Below are positions 35,647 through 44,158 of a stretch of 64,000 nucleotides of DNA, in pieces; position 1 is the stretch's first letter, and each line of letters opens with the position of its first letter. Source of the DNA: Gammaproteobacteria bacterium. GTDB taxonomy: Bacteria; Pseudomonadota; Gammaproteobacteria; Pseudomonadales; Azotimanducaceae. The DNA is taken from the NCBI GenBank assembly GCA_026706385.1, contig JAPOYV010000097.1:61904-125903 (forward strand). Direction: 5' to 3'. The translations under genes were made by a program, and so were the position numbers. The notes under the pieces are model-generated. The model searched no databases. It was not told the origin of the DNA and worked only from the letters and a program-made list of their open reading frames with translations.

Positions 35647-36117
35647 ATGCCCTTGGATCGTATCGAACGCAAGATCCTCCAACTGCTGCAGCACGACGGC
35701 CGGCTTGCCAACGTCGAGTTGGCATCTCGCATTGGGTTGTCGGAGTCCCCGTGCCTGCGCCGCGTGCGCAATCTCGAACGCCGGGGCGTCATCGGCGGCT
35801 ATGCCGCCCTGGTCGACCAGCGAGCCGTCGGGTTGACCGTGACCGCGTTCGTGCAGGTGACCCTGGACAAGCAACCGGATGCGGAGACGGATGCGTTCCA
35901 CGCCCACGTGCGCGCGGAGCCGCACATCGTCGAATGTCATGCCACGAGCGGCACGCACGACTACCTCATGAAAGTCGTCGCGCGCGACATCGACCATTTC
36001 TCGGACCTGGTGATGCAGGGCGTCCTGAAGTACCCGGGCGTGCGCCACGTCGAGTCGAGCTTCAGCCTCGGCGGCATCAAGCGTTCCGGCGTACTGCCGG
36101 TTGCGGACGAGGCTTGA
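35647..36117 (+). CDS. Lrp/AsnC family transcriptional regulator
   Basis: A 156-residue regulator: N-terminal winged helix (ILQLLQHDGRLANVELASRIGLSESPCLRRVRNLERRGVIGGYAALVD, of which LANVELASRIGLSESPCLRR is the recognition region) and C-terminal RAM/effector domain (VIECHATSGTHDYLMKVVARDIDHF, VECHATSGTHDYLMKV core). It is divergent from hppD and so probably controls aromatic amino-acid use in response to an amino acid or keto acid. After it begins the hairpin element and the moxR operon. Confidence 0.92.
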   Translation: MPLDRIERKILQLLQHDGRLANVELASRIGLSESPCLRRVRNLERRGVIGGYAALVDQRAVGLTVTAFVQVTLDKQPDAETDAFHAHVRAEPHIVECHATSGTHDYLMKVVARDIDHFSDLVMQGVLKYPGVRHVESSFSLGGIKRSGVLPVADEA

Positions 36118-36124
36118 GCGGAAC

Positions 36125-36223
36125 TCCACGAACGGGTACCCGTTCGCGTCCGCCAATTCCGGTATGGTACGGGGCTGATGCGGGCTTAAGGGGCCCATGC
36201 ACCTCGACGGGAGACAGCCCACA
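36125..36223 (+). ncRNA. Conserved hairpin-rich element, copy A (moxR leader)
   Basis: The ~100 nt before moxR align with 57731-57832. The first 48 nt match nearly base for base (tccacgaacggg, cgttcgcg, attccgg, tggtacg in the same order), the rest by shape. Three stems can be drawn in both: gaacgggtacccgttc (36130-36145, a perfect palindrome), a gggc...gccc stem at about 36182-36196, and a ggg...ccc stem at about 36209-36220. The third one overlaps the GGGAGA ribosome binding site of moxR. Structured RNA, operator or dispersed repeat are all possible. Confidence 0.55.
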
Positions 36224-37264
36224 GTGACGGAACCGATCGAACCTGTTGCGGGCGTCGACACCGACGCCCTGGTCGCGAGGTTCCGCGACATGATGGCGGC
36301 GATCCGGTCTGGCCTCGGCCGCATCGTCGTGGGCCAGGACGCCATCATCGAGGAACTCCTGATCGCGGTCCTGATCGGCGGACACTGCCTGATCACGGGG
36401 TTGCCGGGAACCGCGAAGACGCTCATGGTGCGGACCTTGGCGCAAGCCCTGGGCCTTGACTTCAAGCGCATCCAGTTCACCCCCGACCTCATGCCGACCG
36501 ATGTTACCGGCACGGACATCCTGGACGAGGATCCGGGCTCCGGGGCACGGCGCTGGCGGTTCGAACCCGGACCCATCTTCACCCAGGTCCTGCTCGCGGA
36601 CGAGATCAACCGCACGCCACCGAAGACCCAGTCGGCACTCCTTGAAGCGATGCAGGAGTTCAGGGTCACGGCGCGGGGCAAGACCTATGCACTCGACCGC
36701 CCCTTCGTCGTGCTGGCGACACAAAACCCCATCGAGCTTGAAGGCACCTACCCGCTGCCCGAGGCGCAACTGGACCGGTTCGTATTCAACGTGGTGCTGG
36801 ACTACCTCGATGCCGGCGAAGAGGTCGCGGTCGTCGAACGCAACGTGCTTGGCATCGTCGAGGAAGACGTGCCCGCATGTGCGGACGCGGCCGCCATCCT
36901 CGAGTTCCAGCGCTTGGTCCGGGAAGTGCCGATGGCGGACGACATCACAAGCTACGCGGTGAACCTGGTGCGCGCGACGCGGCCCGATGCCGGTCAAGCC
37001 ACCGAACAGGTTCGCAAATACCTCAACTACGGGGCAAGCGTCAGGGCGGCGATCTACCTCTGTCTCGGGGCGCGCGCGCGGGCGCTGCTCGCAGGCCGCT
37101 ACCACGTCACCACCGACGACATTCGAGCGCTCGCCGCGCCCGTGCTGCGGCATCGCCTGCAGACCAACTACCTGGCGGAAGCCGACGGCGTTGACGTCGA
37201 CGACGTGATCGCGGAAGTCACGCGCCTAGCGCCGGTGTCCGAACGCCGCGCTCTGACGGGATGA
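36224..37264 (+). CDS. MoxR family AAA+ ATPase
   Basis: A 346-residue AAA+ chaperone. Walker A is LITGLPGTAKTLMVR (~60), Walker B VLLADEINRTPPKTQSALLEAM (DEINR core), with the sensor-1 ATQNPIELEGTYPLPEAQLDRF. MoxR proteins remodel or insert cofactors into VWA-domain partners; DUF58 and BatA/VWA genes follow here with ATGA/GTGA overlaps. I favour the GTG at 36224, 9 nt after GGGAGA; an in-frame ATG at 36197 is the alternative and would place the start inside the hairpin element. Confidence 0.93.
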   Translation: MTEPIEPVAGVDTDALVARFRDMMAAIRSGLGRIVVGQDAIIEELLIAVLIGGHCLITGLPGTAKTLMVRTLAQALGLDFKRIQFTPDLMPTDVTGTDILDEDPGSGARRWRFEPGPIFTQVLLADEINRTPPKTQSALLEAMQEFRVTARGKTYALDRPFVVLATQNPIELEGTYPLPEAQLDRFVFNVVLDYLDAGEEVAVVERNVLGIVEEDVPACADAAAILEFQRLVREVPMADDITSYAVNLVRATRPDAGQATEQVRKYLNYGASVRAAIYLCLGARARALLAGRYHVTTDDIRALAAPVLRHRLQTNYLAEADGVDVDDVIAEVTRLAPVSERRALTG

Positions 37265-38184
37265 ACGGTCAAACGGCAACGGGGCCGACTCGGCCACGCC
37301 GCGGGATTCCGCCGACGTTGCTCAAGGAAATCGGCAACCTTGAACTGGTGGCCCGAACGGCGGTGGACGGCGTCCTCCACGGCGCCCACACCACCGACCG
37401 GCCCGGCTTCAGCCAGGAGTTCGCCGAGTACCGGGACTACGTGCCGGGCGACGACCTGCGCTTCGTGGACTGGAATGCGTATGCGCGCACCGATCGGCTG
37501 TACCTCAAACGCTTCGAGGGCGAGACCAACACCCGGTTGCTGGTCATGCTCGACGTCAGTGCGTCCATGGACGCGACCGATGATGGTAACGACCCAAGCA
37601 AGCTGGTGTACGGGACATGGCTTGCCGCGGCCTTGATGCACATCGCGCTGCGTCAGCACGATGCGGCCGGGCTGCTGACGTTCAACGACCGCGTGCAGGA
37701 TCACTTCTCGCCCCGGGCCGGTCAGGCGCAGCAACGTGTCTTGTTCCACCGCCTCGACGCCTTGTCGGCGAGCGGGGGCTCGGACTGGTCGACGGCGTTC
37801 GCCCATGTGGCGCGCCGTTTGACGAAGCGCGGCGTTGTCGCCGCGATCTCCGATTTCTACTGCGAACCGGCGGCGTTTGGCCGTGCGCTGACGATGCTGG
37901 GCGCACGGGGCCACGACCTGATCGTCTTCCACCTGCTCGCCGGCGCGGAACGGAACCCACGGTTCCGTCGCAACGTCTCCCTGCGCGATGCGGAGACCGG
38001 TTCGGTCATCGAAGTCGATGTCAATGATCTGCGCCATGGCTATCCGCGCCGCCTCGCGGACCACGAGTCCGCGCTGCGCGGCCACGCCGGTGCCGTCGGC
38101 GCGCACTACGTCCGCATGACGGCGGACGAGCCCTTGGACCGCGCACTCCTGGGCTACCTGCGTTTCCGCGCGCGGCACCCGTGA
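37261..38184 (+). CDS. DUF58 domain protein (VWA-like)
   Basis: A 307-residue protein with the DUF58 signature EYRDYVPGDDLRFVDWNAYART and an embedded VWA fold whose MIDAS start is MLDVSASMDAT (~100). It overlaps moxR by 4 nt. DUF58 proteins are the usual MoxR partners; the missing membrane segments suggest it is cytoplasmic and meets the BatA protein at the membrane. A later segment (SDWSTAFAHVARRLTKRGVVAAISDF) is the second VWA half. Confidence 0.92.
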   Translation: MNGQTATGPTRPRRGIPPTLLKEIGNLELVARTAVDGVLHGAHTTDRPGFSQEFAEYRDYVPGDDLRFVDWNAYARTDRLYLKRFEGETNTRLLVMLDVSASMDATDDGNDPSKLVYGTWLAAALMHIALRQHDAAGLLTFNDRVQDHFSPRAGQAQQRVLFHRLDALSASGGSDWSTAFAHVARRLTKRGVVAAISDFYCEPAAFGRALTMLGARGHDLIVFHLLAGAERNPRFRRNVSLRDAETGSVIEVDVNDLRHGYPRRLADHESALRGHAGAVGAHYVRMTADEPLDRALLGYLRFRARHP

Positions 38185-40199
38185 GCCTGCTTGCCGGCGC
38201 GTTTCTGGCCGGTCTCGCGGTGCTGGCCGTGCCGCTGCTGCTGCATCGCCTGAAGGAGCGGTCTCCCGCGGAGACGACGGTGAGTTCGCTCATGCTCATG
38301 CGCGAGGCAGAGGAGCCCGCGCGCACCCGCACCGCGCTCGCCCATCGGGTGCTGCTGGCGTTGCGATTGGCGTTGTTGGCGGCGATCACGCTGGCGTTCG
38401 CAAAGCCGGTCGTCGAGACTGTCTCCGGTGCATCGATCGAGGACGAGTTGCCGCCGGCCGACCTGGTGGTGCTGGACGTGTCCCTGTCGATGCGCCGTTC
38501 GTCGACTTGGTCGGAGGCGCTTGACGTCGTGCGGGACCTGCGAGGCAATGATCCCCGGGGCGAAGGGCGCCTCGTCCTGGCTAGCGACCGTCTGACCGCG
38601 GTGTCCGCGTTGGTCGATGCCGAGCCGGGCTGGTCGCGGCTCGATTTCGCGGGCCTCCCGCAGCGCATCGAGGCCGCGCTCGCCGCGTGGCCGACGCCGC
38701 CTGGGGGCTGGCGCATCCACATCGTGTCGGACTTCCAGGCCACCGCGGCCCCGGAGCGCTTCAATGCGCTGGTCGAGGGCATCCAGTGGCCAGTCGAACT
38801 GCACGTGGTGGGGGGCCACAGTGCCAACTGGGCCGTCGCCGCTGACACGATTCCCGCCGCGGCCGTTGGCCAGTCGGCGCAAACGGGGCCGGACGTGGCC
38901 CGGATCGAGGCCGTGGTGACGAGCTTTGCAGCGGATTCGCGCCAAATCGCATCGCCGGCGCGACGCCTGGCCGTCTCGCTGCATCGCGACGGCGAAGAAG
39001 TGGACCGGGCGGCGATCGCGGTCGCGGCGGGCGGCCGGACCCCGGTGGCGTTCGATGTGCCGGCCATGGCCGAGGAAACTGTTGCCTGGGAAGTCCGCAT
39101 CGACGCCGACGACGCGTTGCCGGCGGACGATGTGGCGCGGGTTGTGCAGAGCGCCCGGGACGGAAGGCGAGTGGCGGTTCTTGCGCCGCGCGCCGAGGAC
39201 AGCGGGATGCGCTTCCTCCTGGCCGCGCTCGATGCCAGCGGCTTCGCCAAGCCCACCCTATTGGACACGGACTCTGTCTGGCGACCCGCGGACGTCGATT
39301 GCCTCATTCTCGTGGACCCCGGCTCGTTGCCGACTAGCACCGAGCGGCGTCTCACGCGCTACACCGACGCCGGCGGCGGCGTGCTGACCATCGTCGGCCC
39401 GCGTACCCAGAGGGCGCGTTTGTTGCCGTTTGGCGGCGAGGTCGGGGCAAGTCCGTTCAGTGCCAGCCTGCAGGTCGTCGTGCGCGACGTTGGCCATCCG
39501 CTGGCGGCGGGGGGATGGGGCGGCGTAACGGTCGACCGGGCGCTGATCTTGCCAACCGGATACGGACAGACCATCCTGTCGCTGGTCCCTAGGGCTCGCG
39601 ATGGTGCCGAGTTGGGCGGTGTGCCGATGTTGACCGAGCAACGTCTTGGCGCAGGGCGGATGGTGACCTTGTTGACGGCATTGGACCGACAGTGGAGTAC
39701 GCTCGTGCTGCAACCAGCCTTCGTCGGCTTCGTCGCGAACGTCGTGGACTACCTGGCTGGCGAGTTCGCGCGCGCCGGCCATGCGGGGGAACCACTGCCC
39801 GTCACTTCGGGCAACGTGCAGCTTTTCGATGCGCAAGGGGTCCGTGTGCTTGCCCTTGGCGATACGACCGGCGGCTCGGGCAACGTGTTGCGGGTGGCTG
39901 AGCCGGGACTGTACTCGGTGCGTACGCCGGGTAAGGAGACATTGCTGGCCGTGAACGTCGATCCCCGCGAGTCGGATCTCGCGCCGATGTCGGCCGACCT
40001 GGTTGAGCGTTGGCGCAGCGCGGCGCAGCGCGGCGGATCCGCCTTGACGCGCCCGGCGGTAGAGGCCGCGACCGCCAAGGCAACCGGAACTCCCCTCGCT
40101 CCAATGCTGCTTGCGCTCGGCTTGGCCTTGCTGATCGTCGAATCGGCGGCGGCGAATGTCGGGCGCGTTCGGCCGCGCGCTTGGATGGGCCGCGCATGA
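38181..40199 (+). CDS. BatA/VWA-domain membrane protein
   Basis: A 672-residue protein starting at GTG and overlapping DUF58 by 4 nt. The N-terminal BatA segment LLAGAFLAGLAVLAVPLLLHRLKERSP spans the membrane once (LAVLAVPLLLHRL), a second helix is at VLLALRLALLAAITLAFA, then a VWA-like domain with LDVSLSMRRSSTW (MIDAS, ~98) and a long periplasmic part. The C-terminal LLALGLALLIVESAAA is a further membrane helix. The similar plan in the 27176 gene suggests paralogous subunits. Confidence 0.85.
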   Translation: MSLLAGAFLAGLAVLAVPLLLHRLKERSPAETTVSSLMLMREAEEPARTRTALAHRVLLALRLALLAAITLAFAKPVVETVSGASIEDELPPADLVVLDVSLSMRRSSTWSEALDVVRDLRGNDPRGEGRLVLASDRLTAVSALVDAEPGWSRLDFAGLPQRIEAALAAWPTPPGGWRIHIVSDFQATAAPERFNALVEGIQWPVELHVVGGHSANWAVAADTIPAAAVGQSAQTGPDVARIEAVVTSFAADSRQIASPARRLAVSLHRDGEEVDRAAIAVAAGGRTPVAFDVPAMAEETVAWEVRIDADDALPADDVARVVQSARDGRRVAVLAPRAEDSGMRFLLAALDASGFAKPTLLDTDSVWRPADVDCLILVDPGSLPTSTERRLTRYTDAGGGVLTIVGPRTQRARLLPFGGEVGASPFSASLQVVVRDVGHPLAAGGWGGVTVDRALILPTGYGQTILSLVPRARDGAELGGVPMLTEQRLGAGRMVTLLTALDRQWSTLVLQPAFVGFVANVVDYLAGEFARAGHAGEPLPVTSGNVQLFDAQGVRVLALGDTTGGSGNVLRVAEPGLYSVRTPGKETLLAVNVDPRESDLAPMSADLVERWRSAAQRGGSALTRPAVEAATAKATGTPLAPMLLALGLALLIVESAAANVGRVRPRAWMGRA

Positions 40200-43100
40200 A
40201 CACGAGCGGGACCATTGCGGCGTACGTCGAGCGGTTGCGGCGTCGCTCAACGTGGCTCGCCCGCATTCAGTTGGCCTCACTCGGTGTCTTGGCAGCCGTA
40301 CTGACCACGGTCGTATTCGCCGTGGTGGCGGCCTACGTCGTACCGTCCCAGGGTGCGGTGGTCGCGGCTCGCGTGGCGCTCTACGCGCTGATCGCGGCGA
40401 CGCTGATTGCCTGCGTGCGCTTGAGCGTCGGCGCGCTCCGCGCGGTGCGGCGAGCCGAGCGACGCGTTCCGGTCTTTGACGGACGCCTGCGCACATGGTT
40501 CGACGCGTCCCGGCGCATGCCGCCGCCAGCGTTGCTGGGACAGCTCGGCGCAGAAGCCGCGGATGTGGCCAAAGCCCATCCGCCGCACCGGGCGTTTCCC
40601 GCGCGGTTGGTCGCGGCGCCCGCGGCACTGGCGGTGGTCGCCCTTGGGCTCCTGGCTTGGTTCCAGACCGCCGCGCCGCAGCACATGCGTCTGCCCGCCG
40701 AGCGCCTCTTGCTGGGCGACGCCTTCGCCGACACCCGGCCGCGGATCATCGTCGAGCCCGGCGACACGGTTGTCTCCCGCGGTACCGACATTCTTCTAAG
40801 GGCCGAGGCCCGCGGCTTCGCGACCGATGCGCTGCGACTCCATGCGACGTTCGCGGGGGCAGACTGGGAGCTGGCAGACATGCTCCCTGGCGCGCGTTCG
40901 CTCCACGAGTTCGTCCTGGTGGCGGTCACCGAGCCGGTCGACTACTTCGTCAGCGCGGGCAGCGTGAGGTCGGACCGTTTCCGCATCGAGGTCGCGGATC
41001 TGCCGGTGGTCGACGCGGTCGATGTCGTCTTGGCGTATCCCGCTTGGACGCGCCTCGAGGCGCATCGCCAGGACCACGGCGACGTGGCCGGGGTGCGCGG
41101 CACGCAGGTGGCCGTGACGGTGGGCGCAACAGCGCCCATGGCCGACGCCAAGCTGGTGATGGACGACCGGGCCGTCGCCTTGGACGCCACGAACGCGGCG
41201 ACGTTCGCCATCGAAGACGATGGCACGTGGCACGTCGCGGCGACCCATCGCGGCGAACTCGTGCGGATCAGCGAGTCGTTCCTGATCGAGGCACTGGAGG
41301 ACTTGCCGCCCGAGGTGGAATTCGCGTTTCCCGGCCGCGACCGTTCGGCGAGCGCGATCGAGGAGGTCGCGCTACGGTTTCGCGCACGCGATGATTTCGG
41401 CGTGGAGGCCCTCGACCTCCACTACGCGGTCAACGGCGGTGCGTGGGCAGTAGCATCGGCCGCCGTCGAAGCTGGCGAACGCGACGCCCTGTCCAGCCAC
41501 CTGCTCTCATTCGAGAACCTTGAGGCGGGCGATGGCCGGGCTATCCGACCGGGAGACGTGGTGTCGTTCTTCGCCGAGGCCCGGGACCACGGCCACTCGA
41601 CGCGCAGCGCGCTCTACTTCGTGGATGTGCGCCCCTTCGACAAGCGCTATCGGCAGCGCGCGGATGGCGGGGGTGGCGGCGGAGGTGCCGGCGGCGGCAG
41701 CGGCGGGCTCGAGCTCTCTGCGCGGCAGCGCGACATCACCGCGGCAACCTGGAACCTGATCCGCGAGCGCGACGCCGGAACCCGGGCCGGAACCGACCTC
41801 GACGACCAGATCGACGTCCTGGGCATCCTGCAGACCACGCTCAAGGACCAGGTGGACACCATGATCGTGCGTTCCGAGGGACGCCGGCTGTCCTTCGACG
41901 AGGAGGTCGGCGTATTCGTCGAGGAACTGAAGGCCGCCTCGGTCGCCATGGAGACGGCCGCCGCGACGCTCGCCGCGAGGAATCTCGACGGCGCGGTCGC
42001 ACCCGAGCAGCGCGCGCTGCAGCATCTGCTGACGGCGGAGGCGAGCCTGCGCGACATCGACGTCACCCTCACGCGCAGCGACTCGCCGGGGGATGCAGTC
42101 AGCCGCTCGCTTTCCGAGTTGGCGGATCTAGAACTCGACCCGACGCGCAACCGCTACGAGACGGCGGACACGCCCCGTTTCGGGCCCGCGGAGGAGGCCG
42201 ACGACGAGGACGAATGGGAACGGCTGACGGAACTTGCGCGCCGCCACGAGGAGCTTGCGCGGCGACGGGAGCGCGGCGAGACCCAGGAGGAGCCGCTGTC
42301 GCGCTGGCAGCTCGAACGCCTGAAGCGGGAACTGGAAACCTTGCGCGAGCGGCTCGCCGACGCCGAGAGCGGCGAATCGCCTGCCAACCGTACCGGCCAG
42401 GCGTCGGGAGGGGCCGAGATTGCCAACGCCATCGCGCGGCTGGAGCGCGCCATGGATGATTCGAACCCGGATCAGCGCGAGGCGGAAGCCGAGGCGTTCC
42501 GGCAAGGCGCTGCGGCCTTGCGCGGCAGCGCCGAGCGGCTCCGTCAGCGGGGGGTCGATGACTTGGCCGGGCGTTTGCGCAAGGCGGAAGAGGAGGCCGG
42601 CGACTTGCTGAGCGACCACCGCCGCATCGGTGAGCGCCTCGAGGAGTTGCAGCAGGAGTTGCTGCGCGCGACCCGCGCCGGGGAACGGCGACGCTACCGC
42701 GACTACGGGTTCGAACGCGAGGCGCAGACGAAGCGGCGCATGCAGGACGACCTGACGCGCATCGCGGCGGACCTCGCCGACATTCGGCAACGCCTCGAAC
42801 GCGTGCCGGAGTCGGGCGAGGCGGTGGCGCGGCAGATCGACAGGGCCTTGGACGAACTGGCTGAGTCGCGCATCAACGAGCGCCTCGGCCTCGGCGCCGA
42901 GTACTTCGAGATGGGCAATCCCCTGTTCGTCATCGCGCAGGAAACCCGTATCGGGGGCGCGCTCGAGGACCTGCGCGAACGCCTCGACCGGGCGGCGGAG
43001 CGGATGGAGGGCGCGCGGGCCGGCTCCGGGGCCAGCCCGACCGTGGACGACCTCCAGCGTCTGCGACGCCGATTGCAGGACATCGGCGTGGGCGGGCCCC

Positions 43101-43387
43101 TGCGCGACTTGGAAGACGTCGCGAGCGCCGCGCGTCGCCTAGGGCGACAGCTTCAGGACGGCGTAATGGATCTGGAGGCGATGCGTGCCCGTTACCGGGG
43201 CCTCGGGGCGTCGGAGGACAACCGGGAACGCCTGTACCGGTTGACGCTGGACGAACTGGACCGGTTGGAGGTCGCCCTGGGCAAGGTAGAGGCGGGCAGC
43301 GTGCGCGCCACGCCGCCGCGTGATATCGGCTACGAGTCGGCAGCGGTCGCCCGGTACTTCCGGCAACTGAGTTGCGACGACTGCTGA
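40196..43387 (+). CDS. DUF4175-type membrane/coiled-coil protein
   Basis: A 1063-residue protein, last gene of the moxR operon, overlapping BatA by ATGA. Three hydrophobic helices are near the N-terminus (ASLGVLAAVLTTVVFAVVAAYVV; VVAARVALYALIAATLIACV; LVAAPAALAVVALGLLAWF). Residues ~180-480 are beta-rich periplasmic domains, a Gly-rich linker lies near residue 490, and the last ~550 residues are charged and helical (for example RRHEELARRRERGETQEEP), predicted coiled coil. No enzyme motif is seen. It looks like a large scaffold reaching across the periplasm. Confidence 0.82.
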   Translation: MNTSGTIAAYVERLRRRSTWLARIQLASLGVLAAVLTTVVFAVVAAYVVPSQGAVVAARVALYALIAATLIACVRLSVGALRAVRRAERRVPVFDGRLRTWFDASRRMPPPALLGQLGAEAADVAKAHPPHRAFPARLVAAPAALAVVALGLLAWFQTAAPQHMRLPAERLLLGDAFADTRPRIIVEPGDTVVSRGTDILLRAEARGFATDALRLHATFAGADWELADMLPGARSLHEFVLVAVTEPVDYFVSAGSVRSDRFRIEVADLPVVDAVDVVLAYPAWTRLEAHRQDHGDVAGVRGTQVAVTVGATAPMADAKLVMDDRAVALDATNAATFAIEDDGTWHVAATHRGELVRISESFLIEALEDLPPEVEFAFPGRDRSASAIEEVALRFRARDDFGVEALDLHYAVNGGAWAVASAAVEAGERDALSSHLLSFENLEAGDGRAIRPGDVVSFFAEARDHGHSTRSALYFVDVRPFDKRYRQRADGGGGGGGAGGGSGGLELSARQRDITAATWNLIRERDAGTRAGTDLDDQIDVLGILQTTLKDQVDTMIVRSEGRRLSFDEEVGVFVEELKAASVAMETAAATLAARNLDGAVAPEQRALQHLLTAEASLRDIDVTLTRSDSPGDAVSRSLSELADLELDPTRNRYETADTPRFGPAEEADDEDEWERLTELARRHEELARRRERGETQEEPLSRWQLERLKRELETLRERLADAESGESPANRTGQASGGAEIANAIARLERAMDDSNPDQREAEAEAFRQGAAALRGSAERLRQRGVDDLAGRLRKAEEEAGDLLSDHRRIGERLEELQQELLRATRAGERRRYRDYGFEREAQTKRRMQDDLTRIAADLADIRQRLERVPESGEAVARQIDRALDELAESRINERLGLGAEYFEMGNPLFVIAQETRIGGALEDLRERLDRAAERMEGARAGSGASPTVDDLQRLRRRLQDIGVGGPLRDLEDVASAARRLGRQLQDGVMDLEAMRARYRGLGASEDNRERLYRLTLDELDRLEVALGKVEAGSVRATPPRDIGYESAAVARYFRQLSCDDC

Positions 43388-43478
43388 CCGGTCGAGCGGA
43401 CGAGCCCGTACGCATTCCGTTGGTGCCGGGCATGGACCGGACGACAGAACCAGTCTGGGCGCTTGAAACGGAGCCCGG

Positions 43479-43865
43479 CTAGGCGGCGACGGACTCGATG
43501 TCCGTGCAGTGCAACAGTCGCCTGTCAGCGGTCGCCAAAGTCAGACCGTACACTTTCGCGGTCGCCGCAATGAACCGATCTGCGGGGTCACGGTGCGGCA
43601 GGTCGATCTTGCGGCTCTCTACGGCCACCTGAAAAGTCACGGGCGCCTCGACGACGGGGCTCGACGCGAGCGCAGCCCGTGTCCAGGATGCGGCTTCCTC
43701 ATCGACCGCAATGCGTCCATTCTCGATAAGGATCATGGTTTCCCACACACTGACCGGCGATAGGTGATGCTGCGCGCCGGGCGTCTCGATGGCCTTGAGC
43801 GCATCGCGTGACAGCCGCTCGGGTTCGAGTAGGCTCCACAGCCAAACATGCGTGTCGAGCAGCAT
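43479..43865 (-). CDS. vapC: PIN-domain toxin, VapC type
   Basis: A 128-residue PIN-domain RNase of the subgroup paired with Phd-type antitoxins. LLDTHVWLWSLLEPERLS gives the first Asp, SPVSVWETMILIENGRI the Glu, and PHRDPADRFIAATAKVYGLTLATADRRL the later acids (DPADRFIAATA core). The ATG at 43865 shares its A with the antitoxin's TGA (TGATG), which supports that start rather than the in-frame TTG before it. A complete acidic site suggests it is active. Confidence 0.92.
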   Translation of the reverse strand: MLLDTHVWLWSLLEPERLSRDALKAIETPGAQHHLSPVSVWETMILIENGRIAVDEEAASWTRAALASSPVVEAPVTFQVAVESRKIDLPHRDPADRFIAATAKVYGLTLATADRRLLHCTDIESVAA

Positions 43866-44125
43866 CAACGATCTGCTGCCCGGCCATCGCGATCAGTCAG
43901 GACCTCCCAGTCCTCCAACGAGCCAATCGGCTCGACGAGATCGCCTTTGATCGTGCCCCTGTCACGCATGGCGCCGAGCCAGTCGGCCGCACTGCGTGGC
44001 GGCGGCACGATCTGTGCGACGGGCTTGCCCAGACGTGTCACCAAGACCGGACGACCGGTTTCTCCGACACGTGAGAGAACCGCGAGACAGGTCGCCTTGA
44101 ACTCTGAGATCTTGATCTCATCCAT
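43865..44125 (-). CDS. Phd/YefM family antitoxin
   Basis: An 86-residue antitoxin of the Phd/YefM type: DEIKISEFKATCLAVLSRV is the N-terminal dimer and DNA-binding part, and GRPVLVTRLGKPVAQIVPP the conserved hairpin. The acidic-aromatic tail (SLEDWEVLTDRDGRAADR) would wrap the toxin. ATG 44125 fits the family start; an in-frame ATG at 44155 would run back through the operator palindrome. The pair lies 33 nt downstream of an aminotransferase gene on the same strand. Confidence 0.88.
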   Translation of the reverse strand: MDEIKISEFKATCLAVLSRVGETGRPVLVTRLGKPVAQIVPPPRSAADWLGAMRDRGTIKGDLVEPIGSLEDWEVLTDRDGRAADR

Positions 44126-44137
44126 ATCCACAACTGT

Positions 44138-44158
44138 ACCATGGTCAACGACCATGGT
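44138..44158. promoter_or_regulatory. Perfect 9-bp inverted repeat upstream of Phd/VapC pair
   Basis: accatggtc (44138-44146) and gaccatggt (44150-44158) are exact reverse complements around aac, ending 13 nt before the antitoxin start. The layout (3-nt loop, CATGGT core) parallels the operator at 12533-12563. It probably binds the antitoxin complex, and partly overlaps the last codon of the aminotransferase gene. Confidence 0.65.

Noticed and set aside
38021..39355. 444-codon minus-strand open frame within the BatA gene
   Set aside because: Ser/Arg/Ala-rich shadow frame; no start context and it opposes a well-supported operon.
41650..41715. Gly-rich DNA repeat in the DUF4175 gene as a possible tandem repeat array
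   Set aside because: It is a simple glycine linker with degenerate codons, not an ordered repeat.
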